This document shows positions 44,490-52,814 of a DNA stretch of 64,000 nucleotides, piece by piece (position 1 is the first letter of the stretch; each line of letters begins with the position of its first letter). Made by a program: the position numbers and the translations under genes. This DNA comes from an uncultured bacterium (GTDB lineage: Bacteria > Actinomycetota > Coriobacteriia > Coriobacteriales > Coriobacteriaceae): assembly GCA_905215505.1 (NCBI GenBank), contig CAJMPU010000013.1, positions 1 to 64,000 of the forward strand, given 5' to 3'. The notes under the pieces are model-generated. The model was not told the origin of the DNA. It was given only the letters and a program-made list of their open reading frames with translations, and did no database searches.

Positions 44490-44522
44490 GCCCGGCACCT
44501 CACTTGCGGTGAAGCGCCGGGC
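44490..44522 (-). terminator. Hairpin after the TPR gene
   Basis: GCCCGGC pairs with GCCGGGC, with an inner CAC/GTG helix, 22 nt after the stop. The U-tract is weak (TTGCG), so termination may be partial. The mreB promoter must lie just downstream; a TATGAT -10-like box is present but no -35. Confidence 0.55.
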
Positions 44523-44544
44523 AAAGCTAAATCCCATAAGGTCA

Positions 44545-45849
44545 CTACTGGTTGTCAGCAGCCGAGAAATCCATATCGAGCGAGGAAACGGCCCAGCCGA
44601 TATGGTTGTCGGAGCGCACGAATTTGACGGTGTACTCCTGCTCGCCGCCCTTGGACAGCGATGCCTTCACCTTGGCGGTCGTCTCGGTCATGGACTGATC
44701 CATGCCCTCGACGGACACGGTGGCACCCTGCGGAATCGAGGAGATGACCATCGACTTGGCATCCTCGGACAGGCTCGAGGCCAGACAAGACTCGGCCTTT
44801 GCGGTGTCACCGTCGCCAGCAGCCTGGAACAGATCGGTGATAACCGACTCCTGCGAGGGGAAGCCAAAGCCGCGCGTATAGGCAAAGCCCAGACCGCCCG
44901 CGGCGATCAAAATGAGCAGAAGCAGCACGATGAAGACTTTGAGACCCGTGTGGCGATGGCGACGACGAACCTTGGCCTGCTTGCGGTCCTGACGGTCCTG
45001 CTGGACCATCTCGGACTCGGACAGCGTAAAGAAGCCGGTGTCCGAGGGATCGGGCATAAACTGACCGGTCGCGCCCGTAGGATCGAGCGGATCGACGGCT
45101 GGAGCGTCCATCGCGGGTGCCGGAGCCGTGGCCATGGCCGTCTGGGCAGACAGCGCGGCAAGCGAATCGTGCACGCGGGCAAGCTCATCGGCCTGCTCGG
45201 AGGTGAGCTGGTAGATGCCATCGGCAGTAGCGGCGTTAAAGGCGTCGAGTGCGTCGGAGGGACGGCCGGCGGCAGAAAGCGCCTGACCCATGCCGGCGTT
45301 GAGCGCACGCGTGTCGTCGCGGGGGCCGGCAAAGTCGATAGCCGTGCGGTAGGTCTCCACGGCATCCGCCGGACGGCCGAGTTTAATGAAGCAACGACCG
45401 AGCTCGCCGAGTGCGGCGGCAGGAGCCGGATTGGCACCGTCGATGGCGGCCTGACGGAAGGCAGTACCCGCGTTGGCATAGTCGCCCGACTGGAACAGCG
45501 CGTTACCCAGGCCCAGATAGGCCTTAAACGGCGTGGCATAGGAAGCATCCTGCGTAGCGGCAGAGAACGCCTGGGCGGCCGTCGTGTAGTCGCCCACGGC
45601 GGCGAGCGCCTTGCCGCGGTTGGTGAGCAGCGCGCCGCGCTTGCCGTAGGTGCCGTCGTTGAGGGCGGCGGCATAGGCCTCGGCGGCCTCGGCATACATG
45701 CCCAGGTGCATCAAGGCGTTGCCACGAAGGTGATCGGCCTCGCCCATAATCTCATCGGGAGTCTTTGCCGCCCCAAGCATCTGGGCTGCAGCGGAAAAAT
45801 CACCCGCGCGGTAAGCGGCGCGGCCCTGTTGGATCAGCTGGCTATTCAA
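44545..45849 (-). CDS. Tetratricopeptide-repeat membrane protein
   Basis: 434 residues. Residues 1-210 form about six TPR-like units (ALMHLGMYAEAAEAYAAAL, ALAAVGDYTTAAQAFSAA, ALFQSGDYANAGTAFRQA). A Pro/Ala/Asp-rich linker follows, then a basic patch (RRRHRH) and one membrane helix (about 303-325). The outer domain of about 105 residues resembles the DUF4878/lumazine-like small domains of lipoproteins but is not assigned. Topology predicts TPRs in the cytosol. 11 nt after the cyclophilin gene, so co-transcribed. Function unknown; it may organise envelope proteins. Confidence 0.72.
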   Translation of the reverse strand: MNSQLIQQGRAAYRAGDFSAAAQMLGAAKTPDEIMGEADHLRGNALMHLGMYAEAAEAYAAALNDGTYGKRGALLTNRGKALAAVGDYTTAAQAFSAATQDASYATPFKAYLGLGNALFQSGDYANAGTAFRQAAIDGANPAPAAALGELGRCFIKLGRPADAVETYRTAIDFAGPRDDTRALNAGMGQALSAAGRPSDALDAFNAATADGIYQLTSEQADELARVHDSLAALSAQTAMATAPAPAMDAPAVDPLDPTGATGQFMPDPSDTGFFTLSESEMVQQDRQDRKQAKVRRRHRHTGLKVFIVLLLLILIAAGGLGFAYTRGFGFPSQESVITDLFQAAGDGDTAKAESCLASSLSEDAKSMVISSIPQGATVSVEGMDQSMTETTAKVKASLSKGGEQEYTVKFVRSDNHIGWAVSSLDMDFSAADNQ

Positions 45850-45860
45850 GGAAGTCCCCT

Positions 45861-46403
45861 TTACTCGTGAACGATCTCGACATGGACGATCTCGTCGCCG
45901 GCACGCAGCTGCGAAATCACATCGAGACCCTCGACCGTGGTACCAAAGACGGTGTAACCGGAATCGAGGTTATGCTGGGCACCCAGGCAGAAGTAGAACT
46001 GCGAACCCGCGGAATCGGGGTCCATGGAGCGCGCCATGGCAAGGGCACCGTCGACATGGCTGTTGCGCGGATTGGTGGCAAACTCGCCCTTGATGCAGTA
46101 GCCGGGGCCACCGGTACCGGGCATGCCGTCGGGGCCCTCAAGGCCGGCAGCGACGTCGGCGCCGGACATGTCGCGGGTATTGGGGTCGCCACCCTGGATA
46201 ACAAAACCGGGCACATAGCGATGGAACTTAAGGCCATCATAGAAGCCCATCGTGGAAAGCTCGCAGAAGTTCGCGACATGAATGGGAGCGCCCTCGCCGT
46301 CAAACTTGACCTTGATGGTACCCTTCGACGTCTCGATTACGGCGCACTCGTCGCCGACAAGCTGATACTCGGGCGTGTAGAGCTCTTTCTTAAAACCAAA
46401 CAT
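45861..46403 (-). CDS. Peptidyl-prolyl cis-trans isomerase, cyclophilin type
   Basis: 180 residues. Cyclophilin core: FHRYVPGFVIQGGDP, GSQFYFCLGAQHNLDSGYTVFG. The catalytic Arg and the Phe/His pocket are represented by FHR and FYF. No signal peptide, so it is cytosolic. A 20-residue insertion (TRDMSGADVAAGLEG) extends the substrate loop. ATG at 46403 behind AGGAAGGA. Promoter directly upstream. Confidence 0.95.
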   Translation of the reverse strand: MFGFKKELYTPEYQLVGDECAVIETSKGTIKVKFDGEGAPIHVANFCELSTMGFYDGLKFHRYVPGFVIQGGDPNTRDMSGADVAAGLEGPDGMPGTGGPGYCIKGEFATNPRNSHVDGALAMARSMDPDSAGSQFYFCLGAQHNLDSGYTVFGTTVEGLDVISQLRAGDEIVHVEIVHE

Positions 46404-46442
46404 GTGGTTCCTTCCTCGTGCGTTTAAAGCATATTTGTACGA

Positions 46443-46472
46443 ATTGTAGCAATAAGCACGGGTTTACATCAA
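46443..46472 (-). promoter_or_regulatory. Promoter of the cyclophilin-TPR operon
   Basis: TTGATG (46467-46472), an 18-nt spacer and TACAAT (46443-46448) on the minus strand, about 40 nt before the ATG. Confidence 0.62.
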
Positions 46473-46510
46473 TTGCGCACGTAGGTTATGCCGACTATGG
46501 CGAACTAATT

Positions 46511-47653
46511 TTAGGAACGCTGCTGCGGCTTCCAGGAACCCACATTGGCATCGTACTGGTTCAGCGCGCTGTTGCCGCCCTGCGCGATGGGCGCCAGGAT
46601 CTCGCTTTGGTGGGAACTCATCGACTCGCCATCGGGAATGGCCAGCGAGATATCCCAGCTCTGGCAGATCACGTCGACGCGCTCATACATCCACTCGGCA
46701 AGCTGCTTTAAGTGGGCGATGTCATCCGCATAGACCGTATCGTCCTGTACTTTCAGGTTGTTGAGCTCATCTTGCGTCTTTTTGATCTGGTCGCGCAGGG
46801 CGTAGGCACTCTGCGACAGCTCCTGACGGGTGGACAGCGGCGTTCGGAGATAACCGTTGTTAAAGGAATCGATGACCTCGCCGATCTGGTCCTCGTCAGC
46901 GTAGGACACGATGGTCTGATACAGACCGTCGAGCCTGGTATAGAGCTGATCATCGGTGAGCACGGTTTCTTCCTGGACCACCTCCGCAGAATCGTCCTGC
47001 TTGGTATCGTCCTCAGTGGCCTCGCCCTTTTGGCGCGTGGGGAAGGTGGTCTGTGCAGCTTGGCCAAACTGGTCGTAGAAGCCGGGCATAACACCCATGG
47101 GATCGGTCGTCACGAACCAATAGGCACCGCCGCAAACGACGGCAAGGACCGCGATGATAATGAGCGGCTTGGGAATATGACGCTTATGCTTGTGATAGGC
47201 GTCCTCGTCGGGGTGCACCTTGCGCTTGGGTTTTTGAGCATCGTCATGCAGGGAAACGGGCGTGGGAATATCGACCTTGGGGATACCGAAATCCTTATCG
47301 AAAGCCGGCAGCACGCAGGTCTCATTGGGGTCAGCGGCGTCCGAAAGCACCGCAGCGGCAGAGGCCGGCGCATGCGGCACCTCGGTATCGATCTGCTCTT
47401 GCGTTAGGCGCGGAAAGCCCGCCGTGCGGCCCGCTGCCAGGTCGGATGCGGCCGCGTCCTCGGAGAGGATACCCGGAGCGGGGCGTCCGCATTTGGGGCA
47501 CGTGCGATCATGCGGAGAAAGACGGGCACCGCAGCCCTCACAGAACACGAACTCGGTGTGCTCCGGACCATCGCCCGGACCCACATAGGCGTTGCAGTAG
47601 GGGCAGAACGAGGCGCCGTCCTCGATGGTCTTTAGGCAATGCGGGCAGATCAC
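46511..47653 (-). CDS. Zinc-ribbon membrane protein of unknown function
   Basis: About 380 residues from GTG 47653 (GAGG 5 nt upstream); an in-frame TTG at 47683 lacks an SD. Two zinc ribbons open the protein: CPHC...CPYC and CEGC...CPKC. A long polar linker leads to basic residues and one membrane helix (about 165-185), then an extracellular domain of about 190 mostly helical residues with acidic, Gln/Asp-rich sequence. Such zinc-ribbon plus single-helix proteins are common in Gram-positives and poorly understood. Single gene between the ATPase and the cyclophilin operon. Confidence 0.7.
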   Translation of the reverse strand: MICPHCLKTIEDGASFCPYCNAYVGPGDGPEHTEFVFCEGCGARLSPHDRTCPKCGRPAPGILSEDAAASDLAAGRTAGFPRLTQEQIDTEVPHAPASAAAVLSDAADPNETCVLPAFDKDFGIPKVDIPTPVSLHDDAQKPKRKVHPDEDAYHKHKRHIPKPLIIIAVLAVVCGGAYWFVTTDPMGVMPGFYDQFGQAAQTTFPTRQKGEATEDDTKQDDSAEVVQEETVLTDDQLYTRLDGLYQTIVSYADEDQIGEVIDSFNNGYLRTPLSTRQELSQSAYALRDQIKKTQDELNNLKVQDDTVYADDIAHLKQLAEWMYERVDVICQSWDISLAIPDGESMSSHQSEILAPIAQGGNSALNQYDANVGSWKPQQRS

Positions 47654-47756
47654 GGCATCCTCTTTTCGAAGCAATTCAAACAATCGAGGTTAGAGCATAA
47701 CATCGCCACGGCCCCACAGGAGCAAGGCACCAATTCAACATCGCCAGGGCGCGTAG

Positions 47757-50480
47757 TTACTTCTTCTTTTTGCTCGGCATCGAGACTTTGATGCCTTGGG
47801 CGGACTTGGTTACGCGAGAGCGCTTGGCTCCGCTACCCTTCTTTTTCTTGGGCTGGGCCTGGGCCACGCCCTCGAGTGCGCGGACCTCGGCCTCGCGAAC
47901 GGTGCGAGCTTCGCGGCGCTGTGCCATGTCGGCGGCGACGCGCTTGGCAAAACGCTCCGCCGTCGAACCCGTCGAGCTCACCTTGCCGCCACCGCGACCC
48001 AGGTGGACGCGCACACCGCGTCCAAAACCAGTTGCGGCATGACGACGACGCGGCTTGAGCGAATCCATCATCGTGGCGAGCTTAAAGAACACCGAACAGG
48101 TAAAGACCACGATGACAGCCAAGATAACCATCTGGCCCATCGACAGGTTGGCAATAGACAGCAGCTCCGGGAATCCGATAACGCCCACCAAGATGCCAGC
48201 GACTACAAACACAAAGAGCACCACGCGCAAGGGCGTGAGAGGCTGCGAGATGCGCCAGATCAGGCTGACGCTCGCCGCGCACGACGTAAGCAGGCACATC
48301 GTAGACAGCGTGAGCTGGCTAAAGCCAAACACGCGCGCCACAAAGATATCGAGCGCCGCAGCCAAAATGACCGCAATCGACGCCGGCAGTGCGCGCTTGA
48401 GCACGTTGGTCAAAAACGCACCCTTCACGCGAGCATTGTTGGGCTCCAGGCCCAACACAAAGCCCGGCGCGCCGATGCAGAAGAAGTTGATGAGCGTCAT
48501 CTGAATCGGCTCGAAAGGGTACGGCGGCAGCGCGATGCACAGCGCCGCCAGGCCCATCGAGAACAGCGTCTTGGTCAAGAACAGCGAAGCCGAACGCTGC
48601 AGGTTGTTGATGGAGCGACGGCCCTCGGCCACCACGGCGGGCATCGAGGCAAAATCGTTGTCGACGAGCACGATTTCGGCCACGTTACGCGCGGCATCGG
48701 AGCCGGCCGCCATGGCGACGGAGCAGTCGGCCTCCTTGAGCGCCAACACGTCGTTGACGCCGTCGCCCGTCATGGCCACGGTGTGCTCGCGGCGCTTGAG
48801 CGCCTGCACGAGCTCGCGCTTCTGCTGCGGGGTCACACGACCAAAGACATGGTAGCGGTCCACTGCGGCATCGAGCTTGGCCGACGTATCGAGCGTCGTG
48901 GCGTCCACATAAGCGTCCGCCCCTGGCACGCCCACCACGCGCGCGATCGACGACACCGTACGCGGGTCGTCGCCACTGATCACGTTAAGGGTCACGCCCT
49001 GCTCGTTAAAGTAGCCGATGGTCTCGGCCGCCGAGGTACGAATCTCGTCGCGGATGGTCACAAAGCCCACGGGCTCGGCCTCGCCCACCATATCGCCATC
49101 GGGCGTAAAGCCGTCCACGCGCGCCACCACGAGCACGCGGCAGGTATCGGCAAGCTCGGCGACACGGTTCTCGACCTGCGAAAACACACACTCCGAAAGC
49201 ACAAACTGCGCAGCGCCCATCACATAGGAGCCCTGCGCAAACGAAGCGCCACTCCACTTTTTGGACGACGAGAACGGAATGACCGACAGCGGCTCGGACA
49301 CCTCGACCGGTCGATCGGCGTAATAGTTGAGCAGCGCCTGGCAGGTCTCGTTGGCATCGGCCGAAGTCGCACGCGCCACGTTAGCCAGGGCAAAATCGAG
49401 CACCGTGGTATCGACGGGAACGGCGGCTTCGCCCTCCCCCGCGCCCATGCCAAAGCCCTCGATCGGCAGCGGATACGTGCCCTCGACCTCCATACGACCC
49501 GAGGTAATGGTACCCGTCTTGTCCAGGCACAGCACGTCGACGCGAGCGAGCGTCTCGATGCAGTAGAGCTGCTGCGCCAGCACCTTGCGGCGGGCCAGGC
49601 GCACCGTGGCGATGGCGAGCACCGACGAGGTCAGCAGCACCAGGCCTTGCGGGATCATGCCCAGCAGGGCGCCCACCGTGGACAGCAGCGCCGACGAAGG
49701 CACATGACCAGCCAACAGCTCGGAGAAGCACCACGAAAGCGCGCTATCGCCCGGGGTTCCCGCGGCATCCCACAGCTCGCTCACACTCGAGGCAAACAAC
49801 GCCAAACCGAGCGGGATCATGATGATGCTCGCAAAGCGCACAATGGCATTAAGCGCGTTCATGATCTCGGAATTGACCTTTTTGACGTACTTGGCCTCAT
49901 TATTAATTTTAGCCACGTAGTTGTCGGCGCCGACATGGATCACGCGGGCGCGCAGCAGGCCCGAGTCGATAAAGCTGCCGCTCATGAGCTCGGAACCGGG
50001 CTGCTTCTTAATAAGGTCGCTCTCGCCCGTCAGCAGGCTCTCGTTCACGAGCGCCTCGCCCGAAACCACCACGGCGTCAGCGGGAATCTGGTCGCCGCGC
50101 CCCAGGCGGATGATGTCGTCGAGCACGATCTGGTCCAGGTCGAGCTCCACCTCGGCGCCGTCGCGCACCGCGATGGCCTTCTTGGAGGTCAGCAGCGTGA
50201 GTTTATCGACCATCTTCTTGGAACGCATGGACTGAATGACGCCAATAGCGGTATTGAGGAACACCACGAACAAGAACGTCAGATTCTTAAACGAACCGGT
50301 CAAAATGACCAGGAACGCCAAGATCACGTTGATCAAATTGAACAGCGTGCAGAGGTTCTCGATGATGAGCTCTTTGACCGACTTGGTCTTGAGCTCCATG
50401 TTGCGGTTGATCTTACCGGCGGCGATGCGCTCCTCGACCTCGGCGGTCGAGAGTCCGCGCTCGATATCCGTTGCTGCCAT
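47757..50480 (-). CDS. P-type cation-translocating ATPase (CtpE-like)
   Basis: About 907 residues. Actuator LLTGESD, phosphorylation site LCLDKTGTITSGR, hinge MTGDGVNDVLALKEADCSVAMA, and helix 4 with MIPQGLVLLTSSVLAIATVRL. The overall pattern resembles the CtpE group (calcium uptake in Mycobacterium) more than heavy-metal pumps: no CPC motif and no N-terminal metal domain. Substrate is therefore uncertain, Ca2+ the best guess. The last 100 residues form a strongly basic cytosolic tail (see findings). Start uncertain: ATG 50480 is chosen, with ATG 50492 and GTG 50495 as alternatives. Confidence 0.88.
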   Translation of the reverse strand: MAATDIERGLSTAEVEERIAAGKINRNMELKTKSVKELIIENLCTLFNLINVILAFLVILTGSFKNLTFLFVVFLNTAIGVIQSMRSKKMVDKLTLLTSKKAIAVRDGAEVELDLDQIVLDDIIRLGRGDQIPADAVVVSGEALVNESLLTGESDLIKKQPGSELMSGSFIDSGLLRARVIHVGADNYVAKINNEAKYVKKVNSEIMNALNAIVRFASIIMIPLGLALFASSVSELWDAAGTPGDSALSWCFSELLAGHVPSSALLSTVGALLGMIPQGLVLLTSSVLAIATVRLARRKVLAQQLYCIETLARVDVLCLDKTGTITSGRMEVEGTYPLPIEGFGMGAGEGEAAVPVDTTVLDFALANVARATSADANETCQALLNYYADRPVEVSEPLSVIPFSSSKKWSGASFAQGSYVMGAAQFVLSECVFSQVENRVAELADTCRVLVVARVDGFTPDGDMVGEAEPVGFVTIRDEIRTSAAETIGYFNEQGVTLNVISGDDPRTVSSIARVVGVPGADAYVDATTLDTSAKLDAAVDRYHVFGRVTPQQKRELVQALKRREHTVAMTGDGVNDVLALKEADCSVAMAAGSDAARNVAEIVLVDNDFASMPAVVAEGRRSINNLQRSASLFLTKTLFSMGLAALCIALPPYPFEPIQMTLINFFCIGAPGFVLGLEPNNARVKGAFLTNVLKRALPASIAVILAAALDIFVARVFGFSQLTLSTMCLLTSCAASVSLIWRISQPLTPLRVVLFVFVVAGILVGVIGFPELLSIANLSMGQMVILAVIVVFTCSVFFKLATMMDSLKPRRRHAATGFGRGVRVHLGRGGGKVSSTGSTAERFAKRVAADMAQRREARTVREAEVRALEGVAQAQPKKKKGSGAKRSRVTKSAQGIKVSMPSKKKK

Positions 50481-50516
50481 ACCACGTCCCATCACGTCGC
50501 GTCGGTATAAGAAAAA

Positions 50517-50544
50517 CCGCCCGGACCATGCGAGGTTCGGACGG
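50517..50544 (-). terminator. Terminator of tRNA-Arg(CCG)
   Basis: On the minus strand, CCGTCCGAAC pairs with GTCCGGGCGG (one mismatch, one wobble) with an 8-nt loop, then TTTTTC; it ends 12 nt after the tRNA CCA. Confidence 0.82.
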
Positions 50545-50556
50545 TCTCACGTTCGA

Positions 50557-50633
50557 TGGTGCCCCATGTTGGATTCGAACCAACGGCCTTCTGCTCCGGA
50601 GGCAGACGCTCTAATCCCCTGAGCTAATAGGGC
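50557..50633 (-). tRNA. tRNA-Arg, anticodon CCG
   Basis: 77 nt with encoded CCA. Acceptor GCCCTAT pairs with ATGGGGC, D stem GCTC/GAGC, anticodon stem TCTGC/GCAGA with loop CTCCGGA (anticodon CCG reads CGG), T arm GTTGG-TTCGAAT-CCAAC. All stems pair, with one wobble in the acceptor. Confidence 0.96.
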
Positions 50634-50644
50634 CAACGTTTGGC

Positions 50645-50674
50645 ATTATACCCAAGTGCACCACGGGCTATCAA
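50645..50674 (-). promoter_or_regulatory. Promoter of tRNA-Arg(CCG)
   Basis: TTGATA (50669-50674), an 18-nt spacer and perfect TATAAT (50645-50650) on the minus strand, about 12 nt before the tRNA. Confidence 0.8.
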
Positions 50675-50750
50675 AATAAAAGAAAAAGCTTTGCAATTCC
50701 GAGGAAGACGCGGCTCAACGGCCCACTTTAGAAGGCAAAAGCGAGTCAGA

Positions 50751-50827
50751 TAGTATAAACTCTCATGCACCATATGTACACGGCTCGCGATGCGGGCCGT
50801 TTTTGCAAGGGTTATCCATCGAGGTGA
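50751..50827 (+). promoter_or_regulatory. Leader region of the aromatic operon with a 20-codon ORF
   Basis: A TATAAA -10-like box (50754-50759; TAGTAT overlaps it at 50751) lies 5 nt before an ATG at 50765, so the leader ORF would be nearly leaderless. It has 20 codons and ends at TGA 50825-50827, 10 nt before the DAHP synthase ATG and inside its SD zone. Codons 5 and 17 are Tyr and codon 13 is Phe. The terminator at 50780-50804 lies within it. This resembles a transcription attenuator sensing aromatic aminoacyl-tRNA supply; that function is inference. Confidence 0.45.
50780..50804 (+). terminator. Intrinsic terminator hairpin in the aro leader (attenuator candidate)
   Basis: ACGGCTCGC pairs with GCGGGCCGT (9 bp, one T·G) around the triloop GAT, followed by TTTTT. 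No + strand gene lies upstream for it to serve, so it should act on the aro operon itself. Confidence 0.72.
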
Positions 50828-50837
50828 GAGGCACACC

Positions 50838-51860
50838 ATGATTGCAATTTTAAAAGAGAGCGCCAGCGACGAGGCCGTCAGCCATATCGTCAGCTGGATT
50901 GAGAAAAAGGGCCTGAAGACCGATGTCTCGCGCGGCGAGAATGAGACGATCATCGGCCTGGTGGGCGATACGACCAAGATCGACCCGTTCCTGCTCGAGT
51001 CCATGGATGTCGTCGAGCGCGTGCAGCGCGTCTCCGAGCCGTTCAAGCGCGCCAACCGCAAGTTCCACCCCGAGGACTCCGTCATCGACTGCGGCCACGG
51101 CGTCAAGATCGGCGGCGATCAGTTCCAGGTCATCGCCGGCCCGTGCTCCGTCGAGGGCGAGAACCTCATCCGCATCGCCCGCCGCGTGAAGGCCGCCGGT
51201 GCCACGATGCTGCGCGGCGGTGCCTACAAGCCCCGCACTTCCCCGTACGCCTACCAGGGCATGGGCCCCGCCGGTCTGGACCTGCTGTGCGAGGCGTCTG
51301 CCGAGCTCGACATGCCGATCGTCACCGAGATCATGGACCCGCGCGACGTGCAGGTCTTCCTGGACAAGAAGATCGACGTCATGCAGATCGGCGCCCGCAA
51401 CGCCCAGAACTTCCCTCTGCTCAAAGAGGTCGGCAAGACCAAGACTCCGATCTTGCTTAAGCGCGGCATGTCCGGCACGATCGATGAGCTGCTCATGGCC
51501 GCCGAGTACATCATGAGCGAGGGCAACGACAACGTCATCCTGTGCGAGCGCGGCATCCGCACCTTCGAGACCCGCACCCGCAACACCTTCGACCTCAATG
51601 CCGTGCCGGTGCTGCACCACCTGTCGCACCTGCCCGTCGTCGCCGACCCCAGCCACGCCACCGGCTACACCCGCTACGTTGAGCCCATGGCGCTCGCCGC
51701 GACCGCCTGCGGTGCCAACGGCCTAGAGATCGAGGTCCACGACGAGCCCAGCCGCGCATGGTCCGACGGCGCTCAGGCCCTCACCCCCGATCAGTTCGAC
51801 GACACCATGCGCCGCATCCGAGCCATTCGCGAGGTTGTCTGCCATGAGACCATGGAGTAG
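50838..51860 (+). CDS. aroF: 3-deoxy-7-phosphoheptulonate (DAHP) synthase, type I-beta
   Basis: 340 residues. Joins PEP and erythrose 4-phosphate, the entry step of the shikimate pathway. An N-terminal ferredoxin-like domain (1-70), which confers Tyr/Phe feedback in the Thermotoga-type enzymes, precedes the TIM barrel with AGPCSVEGENLI, GAYKPRTSPYAYQG, QIGARNAQNFPLL and VVADPSHATGY. The frame continues 16 codons upstream through the leader; ATG 50838 with GAGAGG 6 nt upstream is preferred. First gene of the aromatic operon. Confidence 0.96.
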   Translation: MIAILKESASDEAVSHIVSWIEKKGLKTDVSRGENETIIGLVGDTTKIDPFLLESMDVVERVQRVSEPFKRANRKFHPEDSVIDCGHGVKIGGDQFQVIAGPCSVEGENLIRIARRVKAAGATMLRGGAYKPRTSPYAYQGMGPAGLDLLCEASAELDMPIVTEIMDPRDVQVFLDKKIDVMQIGARNAQNFPLLKEVGKTKTPILLKRGMSGTIDELLMAAEYIMSEGNDNVILCERGIRTFETRTRNTFDLNAVPVLHHLSHLPVVADPSHATGYTRYVEPMALAATACGANGLEIEVHDEPSRAWSDGAQALTPDQFDDTMRRIRAIREVVCHETME

Positions 51861-51863
51861 CCC

Positions 51864-52778
51864 ATGGGTACAGTGAGAAACGCGCGCGTTAACCAGGGCG
51901 GCCCCAAGTGCGCCGGCATCGTCGGCCTGGGCCTCATCGGCGGCAGCTTTGCCCGCGGCTATGCGCAGGCGGGCGTCCGCGTGCTGGCCTGGGACCCCGA
52001 TGACGATGTCATGACGGCCGCCAGCATGGGCACTGTCGCCGGAGAGCTTAACGACAAGACGCTCGGCGAATGCGACATCATCGTCCTTGCCTGCTATCCC
52101 GAGGCATGCATCGAGTGGCTCGAGGCGCACGCCCAGGCGCTCGCCGACGCCACCGACACCGAGGCCATCATGGGCCCCGTGGTGATCGACACGGTGGGCG
52201 TCAAGGGCATCGTGTGCGAGCGCGCCTTTGAGCTAGCCCGCGAGCACGGCTTTTACTTTGTGGGCGCGCACCCCATGGCGGGCACGCAGTACTCGGGCTA
52301 TGCGCACTCCCGCGCCGACCTGTTCCAGGGCGCCCCGCTCGTGCTCGTACCGCCCGCGGTGGACGATGCGCTCAAACTGGAGCTTTTGGGCCAGGTGCGC
52401 GAGATGGTACGCCCCTTGGGCTTTGGCAAGTTCAGCGTGACCAGCGCCGCCGAGCACGACCGCGTCATCGCCTTTACGAGCCAGCTCGCGCACGTCGTCT
52501 CCAACGCCTATGTTAAGAGCCCGACCGCTCAGGTCCACCACGGCTTTTCGGCCGGCAGCTACCGCGATCTCACCCGCGTGGCGCACCTCAACCCGCAAAT
52601 GTGGTCCGAGCTCATGATCGACGACGCCGACGCGCTCGCCTTTGAGATCGACCATCTGATCGAATCGCTTGGCGCCTACAGCCGTGCGCTCAAGGACCGC
52701 GACCAGCGCTATCTGGAGAATCTCCTTGCCGAGGGCGACCGCATTAAGCGCGCACTCGACGACGAGGCCTCCCACTAG
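51864..52778 (+). CDS. tyrA: Prephenate dehydrogenase
   Basis: 304 residues. NAD(P)-dependent oxidative decarboxylation of prephenate to 4-hydroxyphenylpyruvate, for tyrosine. Rossmann motif GIVGLGLIGGSFA near residue 18; active-site HPMAGTQYSGYAHSRADLF. No ACT domain, so feedback probably falls on DAHP synthase. Begins 3 nt after the DAHP synthase stop with GGAG upstream. Confidence 0.95.
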   Translation: MGTVRNARVNQGGPKCAGIVGLGLIGGSFARGYAQAGVRVLAWDPDDDVMTAASMGTVAGELNDKTLGECDIIVLACYPEACIEWLEAHAQALADATDTEAIMGPVVIDTVGVKGIVCERAFELAREHGFYFVGAHPMAGTQYSGYAHSRADLFQGAPLVLVPPAVDDALKLELLGQVREMVRPLGFGKFSVTSAAEHDRVIAFTSQLAHVVSNAYVKSPTAQVHHGFSAGSYRDLTRVAHLNPQMWSELMIDDADALAFEIDHLIESLGAYSRALKDRDQRYLENLLAEGDRIKRALDDEASH

Positions 52779-52814
52779 ACAACCCATCACGCCAGGTCGA
52801 AAGGACCGAAGCTT

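Noticed and set aside
47796..50510. 904-codon open frame on the + strand opposite the P-type ATPase
   Set aside because: Antisense shadow; Arg/His-rich low-complexity translation without recognisable domains.
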